Positions 51,796 to 61,129 of a stretch of 64,000 nt of DNA are shown here, piece after piece. The position numbers were made by a program, and so were the translations under genes. The DNA is from UBA1429 sp964482225 (GTDB lineage: Bacteria; Chloroflexota; Anaerolineae; UBA1429), in assembly GCA_964482225.1 (NCBI GenBank), contig CAYZWT010000020.1, positions 9,825 through 73,824 on the forward strand, in the 5' to 3' direction. Positions within the stretch are counted from its first letter, which is position 1; each line of letters begins with the position of its first letter. The notes under the pieces were generated by a model, which did no database searches, was not told the origin of the DNA, and worked only from the letters and a program-made list of their open reading frames with translations.

Positions 51796-51824
51796 ATTAT
51801 AGCCGCGAACGAAGGCGCGGCCAA
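51796..51824 (-). promoter_or_regulatory. Promoter of glgP
   Basis: Minus-strand TTGGCC (51819-51824), 17-bp spacer, TATAAT (51796-51801), 34 bp before the ATG. The same pair of hexamers occurs at 24638-24666. Confidence 0.6.
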
Positions 51825-51910
51825 TTCAAGCCCACGCGTCCTGGAGCGCATCTTGGGGCTGGGGGAACCGCCAGCGCGGCGATCCCCCCAACTTGTGGCG
51901 ACCTGTGATC

Positions 51911-52618
51911 TCAGGTGGATTCGAGTTCGCCTTCAAAGCCTTCCATGAGGGCGGCCACCTCCTCGGCGCTCATCAACCCTACCGCTTGGAGCACCTTGGC
52001 GACCACCAGATCGGGGGGCGCCGCGCCCTCTAGCTCGGTCTTGTCGTTGATGACCGTCTTGGGCACGGCCATCACGCTATAGCGCTGGGCCAGTTGCGGG
52101 AACTCGACCGCCTCTACCATATCCGCCGTGATCTGGTCGCTGGCCATGGCAAAGGCGTGGGCCGTGCGCACGGCCGTGGGGCAATAGGGGCAGGTGGGCG
52201 TCACAAAGACCTGCATATGCACCGGTTCCTGGACCTGGGCCAACTGCGCCACCACCTCATCCGGCAGGCCGTGGGCCTCGTTCGAGACCGCCACGATATC
52301 CTCGACCAGGGTGTTGAACTCGTACCCCGAGGGGATGCCGTAAAAGCGGATGCCATAGTCCTTGGTGCCCATGATCACCGTGGCGGGGATGCGCCGGATG
52401 CCGTGGGCCTCGGCGACCTCGCGGTCGGTGACAAAGTTGTAGATCTGCAATTCGATCTTGTCCGAGAGGGCCGCCACCTCTTCCATCAACTGCTGGGTCT
52501 CTTTGCAGAACTGGCAAGAGATGGCCTGGGTAAAGAGCTTGATGGTCACCGGCCCGCTCAGGCCGCCCTTGAGATAGTCCTCTAGAAAGCGACGGTCCTT
52601 GTCGTTGAGCATTGGCAT
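51911..52618 (-). CDS. Protein disulfide oxidoreductase with two thioredoxin folds (PDO-like)
   Basis: 235 residues; AGGAGG precedes ATG 52618 (an internal ATG six bases on is also possible). Two glutaredoxin-like folds in tandem: the first has CQFC (Cys35, Cys38), the second CPYC (Cys143, Cys146). This is the thermophile PDO architecture, which forms or shuffles disulfides in cytoplasmic proteins. Its first cysteine pair is atypical for PDO. It sits 11 bp downstream of the GH2 gene, same operon. Confidence 0.9.
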   Translation of the reverse strand: MPMLNDKDRRFLEDYLKGGLSGPVTIKLFTQAISCQFCKETQQLMEEVAALSDKIELQIYNFVTDREVAEAHGIRRIPATVIMGTKDYGIRFYGIPSGYEFNTLVEDIVAVSNEAHGLPDEVVAQLAQVQEPVHMQVFVTPTCPYCPTAVRTAHAFAMASDQITADMVEAVEFPQLAQRYSVMAVPKTVINDKTELEGAAPPDLVVAKVLQAVGLMSAEEVAALMEGFEGELEST

Positions 52619-52629
52619 GAGAGTACCTC

Positions 52630-54363
52630 CTACTTTTCCACGGCTGCCGGTTGCGTGTTGATCTCGTAGAACAGAGCCGGGTCGAACTTGGGCTGGCGGT
52701 CATAGGTGTACAGCCCGTTGACCTCCTGCTCGATATCGTACAATTGGGTATAGCAGAGCGCGCACATGCGCGGGTGCTGGAGCAGGGCCTCTGTCAGGGC
52801 GCGGTAGCGCGCCAAAAAGGCCTCCGGGCTCTGGGGCCGCCCCGATTCGCCGCCATAGCCCCAGCCGATTTCATCCGTCTGGCCCGGGTTCCACCAGATG
52901 CCGCCATATTCGCTCACGAAATAGGGCTGCCCTGCATAGGCGGCGTCGCGGTCGGGCCGGTTGCGGAACGGCTCACCGCCCTGGGCGAATGCGGCGAACG
53001 CCTTGCCAAAGCTCTCGGGGTTCTGGTCGTAATTGTGCACGTCATAGATATCCGTCTCGACGTGCTGGTAGCCGCTGGTATCAATCACGGGGCGGGAGCG
53101 ATCCAGGGCCTTGCTGGCGCGATAAACCCCCAGGATGACGCCCGGGTCTTGATCCACCTGGGTCTCGTTGAACGGGCACCAGCCCACGACGCTGGGATGG
53201 CTGTAATCGCGGTGCATGGCCTCTAGCCACTGGGGCAGGAACACTTCCAGCGCCCGGGGGTGGCTCACGTCCAGCCCCCAGTTGGGGAACTCGTCCCACA
53301 CCAGATAGCCCATGCGGTCGGCCCAGTAGAGAAAGCGCGGCTCGAACAGCTTTTGGTGCAGTCGCGCGCCGTTGAACCCCAGCCCCTGGGAGATGGCGAT
53401 GTCGTTGCGCAGCGCCTCGTCATCGGGCGCGGTATAGATGCCATCGGGATAGTAGCCCTGATCCAGCACCAAGCGCTGGAACACCGGCTCTCCGTTCAGC
53501 AGAATGGCCCGCTCCGAGAGCCCCACCGAGCGCATGCCGAAATAGCTCTGGATCTCGTCGCGGGCGCCCGCTTGGGTCTCCAGGGTCAACGTCAGATCGT
53601 AGAGGGTGGGCCGGCCCGGCGCCCAGGTCTCGATCTCGGCCAGGGGCAGGAGCAGCGTGGCGAGGCGGCCGGCAAAGGGCGCGGCCTGGCGGCCCATCGG
53701 CGCGCCGGCCAGGGTCGCCTCGGCGGTCAAGAGCCCGCTGGTCGCAACGCCCCCCAGCGTCGCTTCGATCAAGAGCTGCCCGGTCTCCAAGAGCGGCGTG
53801 AGACGCAGGTTGGCGATATAGGCGGCGGGGACCGGCTCCAACCAGACGGTCTGCCAGATGCCGGTGGTGCGGGTATAGTGGCAGCGCCGCGAGGCATAGT
53901 CCGGGCACTGCTTGCCCGCCAGCACCCAGGGCGAGCGGGTGTCATCCTGGGCATGGATCACCAGCGCGTTCTCGCCGCGCCGCAGCCAGGGCGTCAGATC
54001 CAGGGAGATGGGCGTATAGCCGCCCCGGTGCGCGCCCGCCAGGTGGCCGTTGACCCAGACCAAGGTATCATGGTCGCAGGCGCCAATGTGCAGCAGCACC
54101 CCTTGCGGCCCCCAGCCCTCCGGCACAACGAAGGTGCGCCGGTACCAGGCCCCTGCGTGGAAATCCACGTCGCCGATGCCGGAGAGGCTGCTCTCCGGGC
54201 AATAGGGCGCCAGGATCTCGCCCGCCAGGGCGCTCGCCTCGGGCAGGCCCCGGGCGATGCCGCTCAGGCCGGGGTCGAACTCGAACGCCCAGGGGCCGTT
54301 GAGATTGAGCCATTGGGGGCGCACCAACTGGGGACGCGGGTACTCGGGGCGCGGTAGATTCAT
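52630..54363 (-). CDS. Glycoside hydrolase family 2 protein
   Basis: 577 residues. GH2 order: sugar-binding domain (LNGPWAFEFDPGLSGIARGLPE, VHIGACDHDTLVWVNGHLAGAHRGGYTPISLDLT), immunoglobulin-like domain, TIM barrel with acid/base Glu in CPFNETQVD and nucleophile Glu in FVSEYGGIWW. Related to beta-galactosidases and beta-glucuronidases, but shorter and without an extra C-terminal domain; no signal peptide. Exact sugar unknown. First gene of a short minus-strand operon with the PDO gene. Confidence 0.92.
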   Translation of the reverse strand: MNLPRPEYPRPQLVRPQWLNLNGPWAFEFDPGLSGIARGLPEASALAGEILAPYCPESSLSGIGDVDFHAGAWYRRTFVVPEGWGPQGVLLHIGACDHDTLVWVNGHLAGAHRGGYTPISLDLTPWLRRGENALVIHAQDDTRSPWVLAGKQCPDYASRRCHYTRTTGIWQTVWLEPVPAAYIANLRLTPLLETGQLLIEATLGGVATSGLLTAEATLAGAPMGRQAAPFAGRLATLLLPLAEIETWAPGRPTLYDLTLTLETQAGARDEIQSYFGMRSVGLSERAILLNGEPVFQRLVLDQGYYPDGIYTAPDDEALRNDIAISQGLGFNGARLHQKLFEPRFLYWADRMGYLVWDEFPNWGLDVSHPRALEVFLPQWLEAMHRDYSHPSVVGWCPFNETQVDQDPGVILGVYRASKALDRSRPVIDTSGYQHVETDIYDVHNYDQNPESFGKAFAAFAQGGEPFRNRPDRDAAYAGQPYFVSEYGGIWWNPGQTDEIGWGYGGESGRPQSPEAFLARYRALTEALLQHPRMCALCYTQLYDIEQEVNGLYTYDRQPKFDPALFYEINTQPAAVEK

Positions 54364-54408
54364 GGCGGGTTGCTCTCCCTACTCGCTCTTGTTACGATCA
54401 CCTGCATA

Positions 54409-54438
54409 ACTATAATCCCAGAGAGGCGTGGGTGTCAA
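54409..54438 (-). promoter_or_regulatory. Promoter of the GH2-PDO operon
   Basis: Minus-strand TTGACA (54433-54438), 18-bp spacer, TATAGT (54409-54414), 45 bp before the ATG. Confidence 0.6.
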
Positions 54439-54525
54439 TGAGGGCTTGCAGCGAGTGGGAGATCGCTCCTACCACTGAGAGAGCATCCATCGCACACACT
54501 TTGGCCGCCGTGAACCCTCTCTTTT

Positions 54526-54554
54526 TTGACAGCCCGCCCGCCCGGCCCTATAAT
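54526..54554 (+). promoter_or_regulatory. Perfect-consensus sigma70 promoter of a leader transcript
   Basis: TTGACA (54526-54531), exactly 17 bp, TATAAT (54549-54554). Expected start near 54561. It reads into the leader peptide and tandem hairpins before the kinase gene. Confidence 0.85.
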
Positions 54555-54593
54555 GGGCGCGTATCTAGACCTAGTCTCACAGGAGGGCACAGC

Positions 54594-54629
54594 ATGACGA
54601 CCGACACGGCCTATCGCTACGGCTCGTGA
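54594..54629 (+). CDS. Possible 11-residue leader peptide
   Basis: AGGAGG (54581-54586) sits 7 bases before ATG; the ORF encodes MTTDTAYRYGS and stops at 54627-54629. Promoter, strong ribosome site and short ORF together look like a transcription-attenuation leader. Three of ten residues after Met are Thr and two are Tyr. It may equally be the coding part of a small RNA. Codon content is too short to test for coding by composition. Confidence 0.45.
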   Translation: MTTDTAYRYGS

Positions 54630-54669
54630 CGGTGCTGCGCCCGCAGTTTGTGCATAGTTGATCGAGGCT

Positions 54670-54698
54670 GCCGTGGCACACGTCCACGGCGCTTTTTT
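54670..54698 (+). terminator. First of two tandem U-tract hairpins in the kinase leader
   Basis: GCCGTGG/CCACGGC 7-bp stem, 7-nt loop, then GCTTTTTT. It starts 41 bp after the leader-peptide stop. Confidence 0.8.
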
Positions 54699-54706
54699 GT
54701 GCGCCC

Positions 54707-54737
54707 GGGCCGTGGGAACCGCCACGGCCCTTTTTTT
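54707..54737 (+). terminator. Second tandem U-tract hairpin in the kinase leader
   Basis: GGGCCGTGG/CCACGGCCC 9-bp stem, 6-nt loop, then seven T. Its 5' arm shares GCCGTGG with the first hairpin, so the first hairpin's 3' arm could instead pair with it. Confidence 0.85.
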
Positions 54738-54806
54738 GTGCAAACTGCCGCCCCGCTGTTCGGCGCGGGCGCCCAAGGACAGGTATAGCTTGCGAGGAGC
54801 GGGCTC

Positions 54807-55838
54807 ATGGATATACAGCAGATTCTAGCCCCCTACGGCATTCAGGCCATACGCATCGAGCGGGTCGAGCAAGGCTCGACCAACAGCAGCCATATCGTAG
54901 AGGGCGATACAGGACGGTTCTTCTTGCGGCGTTATGCCAGGCCCGAGGAGTCGGGCTGGAATCGCATCCTCTGCACGCAGGAGACCATCCGTTACGAGCA
55001 CGCTCTGTTGCGCTATGCCGCCGAGAACGGCATCCCGTGCGTCCCGCCTATGGCGAATGCCGCCGGCAATACCGTTACCGAGGTGGAGGGGCGCTACTAT
55101 GCGCTCTTTGCGTATACCGCCGCAGAGCCCTATCGCCCGCCCAGATCGGCCCAAGGCATACGGGAGGCCGAGCTGCTGGCCCGGTACCACAACGTCATGG
55201 AGCGCTATCCCGTCACCCGGCAAAGGCAGGGTTGGGGATACGCCGGCAGGCTCCGCGCATGGTTCCACGAGAACCAGCGGGGCATTGGGACAGTGGACGA
55301 GATCCTGGCCTGGGCGGGCGCCCTCGACCCAAACAATGAGGCCCATGCCCTTTTGAGCAGCAACGCCGCCTACATCCGCGAACTGGTAGACATGCTGGAT
55401 GACGAGTTCCCCGAGGAATTGTACGCGCAGGGACCCCTCGTGGTGAACCACGGCGACTATATCCCCAAGAACATTGGCGTTCGAGACGAGGGTCTGGTGC
55501 TGTTCGATTTTGACTTTTGCGTACGCGAGTTGCGCATCTATGACCTGGCCATGCTACTGGGCTATACCGCCGGAGAGGAGCACACCGGCCGGTATATGGA
55601 TGCGCAGGTGGCAGCAAATATCGTCAGGGCCTATCGAGAGCGCGCGTACATGACCGCCGACGAGCTCTGCCTGGCCCCCTATATGCTGATCGCCTTTCGC
55701 TTGCGCATCCTGCTGGGGAACCTGGGCATCCTCAAGAGCACCGGCAGCTATCCCCCGGCGCTCCTCCGGCGGAATATCGAGGCGCTGCGCTGGCTCGCGG
55801 AGCACAGGCCAAAGATAGTAGAGATGTTGCGGGCATAG
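54807..55838 (+). CDS. Aminoglycoside-phosphotransferase-fold kinase
   Basis: 343 residues; GAGGAG precedes ATG 54807. APH-fold kinase: Brenner-type catalytic loop VVNHGDYIPKN (His215, Asp217), metal-binding LFDFDFCVRELRIYDLAML (Asp234/Asp236) and an N-terminal ATP-binding sheet (RIERVEQGSTNSSHIVEGDTGRFFLRRY). The overall layout is closest to homoserine kinase type II and related sugar/choline kinases. No threonine-pathway gene is adjacent, so the substrate is unproven. Expression probably depends on readthrough of the two hairpins upstream, unless a weak promoter lies in 54738-54790. Confidence 0.85.
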   Translation: MDIQQILAPYGIQAIRIERVEQGSTNSSHIVEGDTGRFFLRRYARPEESGWNRILCTQETIRYEHALLRYAAENGIPCVPPMANAAGNTVTEVEGRYYALFAYTAAEPYRPPRSAQGIREAELLARYHNVMERYPVTRQRQGWGYAGRLRAWFHENQRGIGTVDEILAWAGALDPNNEAHALLSSNAAYIRELVDMLDDEFPEELYAQGPLVVNHGDYIPKNIGVRDEGLVLFDFDFCVRELRIYDLAMLLGYTAGEEHTGRYMDAQVAANIVRAYRERAYMTADELCLAPYMLIAFRLRILLGNLGILKSTGSYPPALLRRNIEALRWLAEHRPKIVEMLRA

Positions 55839-55878
55839 GACCTACGAGCGACTATACACACGAGGAGATGCAGACGAC

Positions 55879-56514
55879 ATGCCGATCAAGGCTCTGGTGT
55901 TCGATTGCGGAGGCGTGGTCTTGCGCGATCTGGATAACACACACTATGACCGTTGGGAGGCCCGCCTGGGCTTGCAGCCCGGCGAGCTCAAAGAGCGGCT
56001 CTGGTTCAGCCCTCTGTGGGCCCAGGCCGAGCTGGGCCAGGTCACCGAGGCCGCGTTCTGGGCCATCGCAGGCCAGGAGTTGGGCCTTGCAGAGAGCGAG
56101 ACCGAGCAACTGGCCCGCGACTTGTGGGCCAGTTGGGCCGTAGACCCTGACGTCTTGGCTTTGATAGATCGCGCCCGCGAGCGGTTCCGGATCGCCATGC
56201 TCAGCAACGCCACCGACGCCCTGGAGCACGCCCTGGCCCATGTACACGGCATCGCCGACCGTTTCGATCCGATCATCAACTCGGCGCGCTGCGGCATCGC
56301 CAAGCCCGCGCCCGAGATCTATCAGTTGCTGCTCTCCCGCCTCCAGGCCGAGCCGGGGGAAGTGGTGTTCATTGACGACCGCGCCGAGAATGTGACGGCC
56401 GCCGCCGCCCTGGGGATGCACGTGATCTGGTTTGTGCATCCAAAGGAGCTAGAGCGCCAGTTGGCGCCCTACCTGCGGCTGGAGACCTTGCTGGCGGACC
56501 CTTCCAGGTCCTAG
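55879..56514 (+). CDS. HAD-superfamily hydrolase (epoxide-hydrolase/phosphatase-like)
   Basis: 211 residues. Motif I is FDCGGVVLRDLD; the second Asp of DxD is Gly, as in the FDxGGV branch (EH-N/HAD-IA3). Motif II MLSNATDA, Lys in IAKPAPEIY, motif III FIDDRAENVTAA. Cytosolic phosphatase or phosphoglucomutase-like protein, substrate unknown. It lies 40 bp after the kinase, so the two may be cotranscribed. Confidence 0.9.
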   Translation: MPIKALVFDCGGVVLRDLDNTHYDRWEARLGLQPGELKERLWFSPLWAQAELGQVTEAAFWAIAGQELGLAESETEQLARDLWASWAVDPDVLALIDRARERFRIAMLSNATDALEHALAHVHGIADRFDPIINSARCGIAKPAPEIYQLLLSRLQAEPGEVVFIDDRAENVTAAAALGMHVIWFVHPKELERQLAPYLRLETLLADPSRS

Positions 56515-56562
56515 CAGACCCATCCGGCGGGCGCGGCTCGGGCCGCATAGGAGGTTGCCCGC

Positions 56563-58221
56563 GTGTTACACGTATACGATCTTTCCAAACGCTATGCCGA
56601 TACCCTGCTCTTTGAGCAGGTCAACTTGATCATCAATGCCGGGGAGCGCGTGGGGCTCGTGGGCCCCAATGGCTGCGGCAAGACCACGTTGCTGCGCATC
56701 CTGGTGGGCCAAGAGCAGCCCGACCGGGGCAGCGTGCGCCTGGATGCGCCCCCCAGCCGGGTGGGCTATCTGCCCCAAGGGCTGGCGCACATCCAGGGCA
56801 GTACCGTGGCCGATATCCTGTATGACGAGAGCCTGGACGAGCGCCATTGGGTGCGCGAGATCGAGCGGTTGACCCAGGAGCTGGCCGTCGCCGGCGCCGA
56901 CGAGTTACCGGCCATCGAGCGCGACTATGCCCATGCCCTGGATCGCCTGAGCGCGGCAGCCACCATCATGCCGCAACACCAGATCGACACCATCCTGGCC
57001 GGGCTGGGGTTATCAGAGGTGGAACCGGATACGCCCCTGGCGATCCTGAGCGGCGGGCAAAAGACCCGCCTGGGCCTGGCGCGCATCCTGCTCCAGGACC
57101 CGGCATTGCTGCTGCTGGACGAGCCGACCAACCACCTGGATATCGAGGCGTTGGAATGGCTGGAAGGCTACCTGTCCGGCTTTGAGGGGGCGCTGCTAGT
57201 AGTCTCGCATGATCGCGCCTTTTTGGATAACACCATCCAATCGGTGATCGAGATGGATGGCGAGACCCACGCCGTCACGGTCTATCCGGGCGACTATGGC
57301 GCGTATGCCGAGGCCAAGCGCCGCGAGCGCGAAAGGCACTGGCAGGAATATAGCGACCAGCAAGAGCGCATCGCCCGGCTAGAGGGCGCCATCCAGGGTT
57401 GGAAGAGCCAGGCCAGCCGCATCGAGCACGAGACCATTGACTTTCACTATCGCAAGCAGGCCAAAAAGGTCGCCCGGCAGGCCGTGATGCGCCAACGGCG
57501 CCTGGAGCGCATGCTGGCATCCGAGGACCTTTTGGACAAGCCGCGCCCGACCTGGCAGATGCGCCTCGAGTTCGTCAACACACCGCCCAGCGGCCAGGAT
57601 GTGCTCCTGCTGGAGGGGCTGGCCAAGTCCTTTGGCGAGCATGTGCTGTTCGAGGATGTGAACCTGACGCTGCGGCGCGGCGAGCGCATCGCCCTGGTGG
57701 GGGCCAATGGCTCCGGCAAGACCACGCTGCTGCGCCTGATCACGGGCGAGCAAGAGCCCACGGCGGGCCGGGTCCGCATCGGCAGCAACGTCCAGATCGG
57801 CTACTTTAGCCAGGAGCAAGAGACGCTGGATCTAGAGAGCAACGCCCTGGAGACCGTGCAGCGGGTGGCCAGCCTTTCCGAGACCAACGCCCGCCGTTTT
57901 TTGCACTATTATCTCTTTGGCGGCGACGAGGTCTTTGAGCCGCTGGGCAACCTGAGCTATGGGGAACGGGCGCGCCTCTCGCTGGGGCTGCTGGTGCTCA
58001 GGGGCTGCAACCTGCTCTTGCTGGACGAGCCGGTCAACCACCTGGACATCCCCTCGCGGGAGCGATTCGAGCAGGCCCTGGCCGATTTCCCCGGCACGAT
58101 CTTGGCCGTGGTACACGACCGGTATTTCGTGCAGCGCTTTGCCACCGGCATCTGGGCGCTGCGGGATGGCACGATCCGCCCCTACCCCGAGCTGCGCCAG
58201 GCGCTGGCCGCCGCCGGGTGA
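56563..58221 (+). CDS. ABC-F family ATPase (two ABC domains)
   Basis: 552 residues, GTG start (AGGAGGTT six bases before). Domain 1: Walker A GPNGCGKTT, signature LSGGQKTRLGLARILL, Walker B LLLLDEPTNHLD. Domain 2: GANGSGKTT, LSYGERARLSLGLLV (a relaxed signature), LLLLDEPVNHLD. Between them lies the interdomain linker of about 90 residues (ERERHWQEYSDQQERIARLEG ... KKVARQAVMRQRRLERML), which in ABC-F proteins enters the ribosomal E site. No membrane segment. Candidates include translation rescue and antibiotic resistance; the class cannot be set from sequence alone. Confidence 0.93.
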   Translation: MLHVYDLSKRYADTLLFEQVNLIINAGERVGLVGPNGCGKTTLLRILVGQEQPDRGSVRLDAPPSRVGYLPQGLAHIQGSTVADILYDESLDERHWVREIERLTQELAVAGADELPAIERDYAHALDRLSAAATIMPQHQIDTILAGLGLSEVEPDTPLAILSGGQKTRLGLARILLQDPALLLLDEPTNHLDIEALEWLEGYLSGFEGALLVVSHDRAFLDNTIQSVIEMDGETHAVTVYPGDYGAYAEAKRRERERHWQEYSDQQERIARLEGAIQGWKSQASRIEHETIDFHYRKQAKKVARQAVMRQRRLERMLASEDLLDKPRPTWQMRLEFVNTPPSGQDVLLLEGLAKSFGEHVLFEDVNLTLRRGERIALVGANGSGKTTLLRLITGEQEPTAGRVRIGSNVQIGYFSQEQETLDLESNALETVQRVASLSETNARRFLHYYLFGGDEVFEPLGNLSYGERARLSLGLLVLRGCNLLLLDEPVNHLDIPSRERFEQALADFPGTILAVVHDRYFVQRFATGIWALRDGTIRPYPELRQALAAAG

Positions 58222-58287
58222 GGGGTGCGGGGAACCGTCGTTGGCCCGCGCGCGTCTAGTGCAAGAGCGAACCTACTGTAAGCAAAT

Positions 58288-61107
58288 ATGGATGACAAAA
58301 TGAATAACCCTACGCCCACAGGGGGGGCGCAGCCCATTGCGCCTCCCGAGAACTGGCGCTCCCTGGTGGGGCGCGGTCTCTTGTTCGGCATTGTCGCTCT
58401 CGTGTTGTTGGCCCTGCTCGCTGTGGCGAGCGGCCTGGCCGTGTATGCGTACTATGCCCGCGACCTGCCCTCGCCGCAAGAGATGCACGACCGGCAGGCG
58501 CCCTTCAAGACCACCCGCATCTATGATCGCCATGGGCGCCTGCTCTACGAGATCCTGGACCCCCACGGCGGGCGCCGCACCGTGATCCCCTACGAGGGGC
58601 TGCCCAAGGTGCTGGTGGATGCCGTCACCGCCACCGAGGACGCCACTTTTTTCTCCAATCCGGGCGTGAATCCCTTTTCCATCGCCCGCGCCCTGGTCAG
58701 CAACCTGCGAGAGGGCGAGATCGTCAGCGGCGCCAGCACCATCACCCAGCAGGTGGTCAAGAACCTCTTTCTGACGCCCGAGCAGACTTTTGAGCGCAAG
58801 ATCAAGGAGGCGATCCTGGCCGCCGAGATCACCCGACGCTACTCGAAAGAAGAGATCCTGGCCGTCTATCTCAACGATGTCTACTTTGGCAACCTGGCGT
58901 ATGGCATCGGGGCGGCGGCGGATACCTATTTCGGCAAATCGCCCGCCGACCTGACGCTGCCCGAGGCCGCGCTGTTGGCGGGCATCCTGCAGGCCCCCGC
59001 CGTGTACGACCCCTATCTCGACCCTGAGGCGGCCCTGGGGCGGCGGGCCACCGTCCTGCGGTTGATGCTCTCGGACCGGCGCATCACCCAGGCCCAGTAT
59101 CAAGAGGCGCTCCACGCGCCCTTGACGCTGCGGCCCCGCCCCACCGGCGGCTATAGCGAGGCCCCACACTGGGTGGATTACGTGCGCGCCCAGTTGGAGA
59201 CCCAATACGGCGCCGAAGCCCTCTATCGCGGCGGCTATCACGTCTACACCACCCTGGATCTGGATCTCCAGCGCCAGGCCCAACAGATCGCCAGCCAGCA
59301 TGTGGCGACGCTTCAGGAGCGCAACGCCAGCAACGCGGCGCTGGTGGCCCTGGACCCCAACACCGGCGAGATCCTGGCCATGGTGGGCAGCGTGAATTTC
59401 GACGATGCAGCCATCAGCGGCCAGGTGAACGTGGCCACGCGCCTGCGCCAGCCCGGCTCCACCATCAAGCCCCTGACCTACCTGGCGGCCTTTGAGCGAG
59501 GCTGGACGCCTTCCACCCTGCTGATGGACCTGCGGCAGAGCTTTCCCGACGGCGCCAACCCGCCCTACATCCCCAAGAACTATGACGAACAGGAATGGGG
59601 GCCCATCTCCTTGCGCGTGGCCCTGGCCTCCTCGCGCAACATCCCGGCGGTCTCGACGCTGCACCAGGTGGGGCTGCCCGCCCTGCTGGAGGTGGCCCAG
59701 CGCCTCGGCATCCAGTCCCTCACCCGGCCCGACTATGGGCTCTCGTTGACCCTGGGCGGCGGCGAGGTCACTCTCATGGAGATGACCGCGGCCTATGGCG
59801 CCTTTGCCAACGGCGGCTATCGCGTCGAGCCCCAGTGCATCCTGTATATCCACGATCAGGCGGGCCAGGTGATCGCCGGGCCGCGCGAGCCATCGCAGGT
59901 GCGCGTCATGGATGCGCGCCACGCCTTTTTCATGAACGACATCCTCTCGGACAACGACGCCCGCAGCCGGGCCTTTGGCGCTCAAAGCGCCCTCATGCTC
60001 TCCTTCCCCTCCGCCGTCAAGACGGGCACCACCGATGACTATCGCGACGCCTGGACCGTCGGCTATACGCCGCGCCTCGTCACGGGGGTTTGGGTGGGCA
60101 ACAACGACAACCGCCCCATGGACCGGCTGGCCGGGTCGCGGGGCGCGGCGCCCATCTGGAATGCGTTCATGGAGCAGGCCCTGGCGGGCCAGCCGCATCC
60201 CGGCTTTGAGCGGCCCCCCGGCCTGGTGGAGATGGACGTGTGCCCCATCTCGGGGCAGCGCCACACCAGCGATTGCCCCACGGCGGTCAAGGCGTTGTTC
60301 CTAGAAGAGAACCAGCCGGGCGAGTGTCAGGTGCACCGGCATGTGGGGATCTGCCAGGTGAGCGGCCAGCTTGCCACCGAGAACTGCCCCCATGATGTGG
60401 TGGAGCAGCGCTTTTACGTGGATTACGGCCCCGAGTGGGACGATTGGATGCGCCAGCAAGAGCTGGCGATCCCGCCCCGCGAGAGTTGCACCGTGCATAC
60501 CCAGGCGGCGCATGTGGCCATTCAGGCGGCGCAACAGAGCGAGCCGGGGGTGCTGCCGGTGGTCGGCAGCGCCGAGGTGGCCGAATTCGACTACTATTAT
60601 GTCGAGTATGGCGCCGGCGGCGAGCCGGGGGACTGGCTGCGCATCACGTCGGAGGTCCGCACGCCGGTGCGTGATGGCTTGCTGGGCCGCTGGGATGCCC
60701 GGGGTCTGGCTGAGGGCGAGTATACCTTGCGGCTGGTGGTGATGGATCGCCAGGGGGCGCGCTACGAGGCGCGCGCCCTGGTGCGCATCGTGGGCCAGGC
60801 GCAACCCACCGCCACACCCACCATGACGCCATCCCCCACCCCGGGCACGTTGACGCCCACAGCGTCGCCCTCGCCCACGGTGACGGCGACGCCCACCCTG
60901 GCGCCTACCGCGACGGCCACCGCCACGCTGGCGCCTACAGCCACTAGCACCTCGACGCCCGCACCCACGGCGAGCAGCACGCCCGATCCCGCGCCCAGCG
61001 CGACGCAAGGGCCGCCTACCCCAGAGCCAACTGCCACAGAAGAGCCCACGCCCGAGCCGGGCGGCGAGGGAGAGGCCACTGTCGAGCCCGATATGCCGGC
61101 GCCATAG
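58288..61107 (+). CDS. Class A penicillin-binding protein (GT51 transglycosylase/transpeptidase)
   Basis: 939 residues. Type II membrane anchor at about 28-52 (GRGLLFGIVALVLLALLAVA). GT51: VTATEDATFFSNPGVNP with catalytic Glu, GASTITQQVVKNL, ITRRYSKEEILAVYLND, FGKSPADLTLPEAALLAG. Transpeptidase: SxxK in QPGSTIKPL, SRN in ASSRNIPAV, KTG in VKTGTTDDYRDAW. After the catalytic part comes a cysteine-rich stretch (CPISGQRHTSDCP, CQVHRHVGICQVSG, ENCPHDV), a beta domain, and a Thr/Pro/Ala low-complexity tail of about 90 residues. Builds peptidoglycan outside the membrane. The ribosome site is poor; an ATG 12 bases on is possible. Confidence 0.95.
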   Translation: MDDKMNNPTPTGGAQPIAPPENWRSLVGRGLLFGIVALVLLALLAVASGLAVYAYYARDLPSPQEMHDRQAPFKTTRIYDRHGRLLYEILDPHGGRRTVIPYEGLPKVLVDAVTATEDATFFSNPGVNPFSIARALVSNLREGEIVSGASTITQQVVKNLFLTPEQTFERKIKEAILAAEITRRYSKEEILAVYLNDVYFGNLAYGIGAAADTYFGKSPADLTLPEAALLAGILQAPAVYDPYLDPEAALGRRATVLRLMLSDRRITQAQYQEALHAPLTLRPRPTGGYSEAPHWVDYVRAQLETQYGAEALYRGGYHVYTTLDLDLQRQAQQIASQHVATLQERNASNAALVALDPNTGEILAMVGSVNFDDAAISGQVNVATRLRQPGSTIKPLTYLAAFERGWTPSTLLMDLRQSFPDGANPPYIPKNYDEQEWGPISLRVALASSRNIPAVSTLHQVGLPALLEVAQRLGIQSLTRPDYGLSLTLGGGEVTLMEMTAAYGAFANGGYRVEPQCILYIHDQAGQVIAGPREPSQVRVMDARHAFFMNDILSDNDARSRAFGAQSALMLSFPSAVKTGTTDDYRDAWTVGYTPRLVTGVWVGNNDNRPMDRLAGSRGAAPIWNAFMEQALAGQPHPGFERPPGLVEMDVCPISGQRHTSDCPTAVKALFLEENQPGECQVHRHVGICQVSGQLATENCPHDVVEQRFYVDYGPEWDDWMRQQELAIPPRESCTVHTQAAHVAIQAAQQSEPGVLPVVGSAEVAEFDYYYVEYGAGGEPGDWLRITSEVRTPVRDGLLGRWDARGLAEGEYTLRLVVMDRQGARYEARALVRIVGQAQPTATPTMTPSPTPGTLTPTASPSPTVTATPTLAPTATATATLAPTATSTSTPAPTASSTPDPAPSATQGPPTPEPTATEEPTPEPGGEGEATVEPDMPAP

Positions 61108-61129
61108 AGCGCCGGTTCCACACACGCGA

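Noticed and set aside
54432..54629. 65-codon ORF over the promoter
   Set aside because: It contains the -35 and -10 boxes; only the 11-codon end with AGGAGG is a credible coding unit.
54707..54737. T-box riboswitch (GTGGGAACCGCC resembles the T-box core)
   Set aside because: No stem I specifier region or conserved AGUA motifs upstream, and the sequence is simply the 5' arm and loop of the second hairpin.
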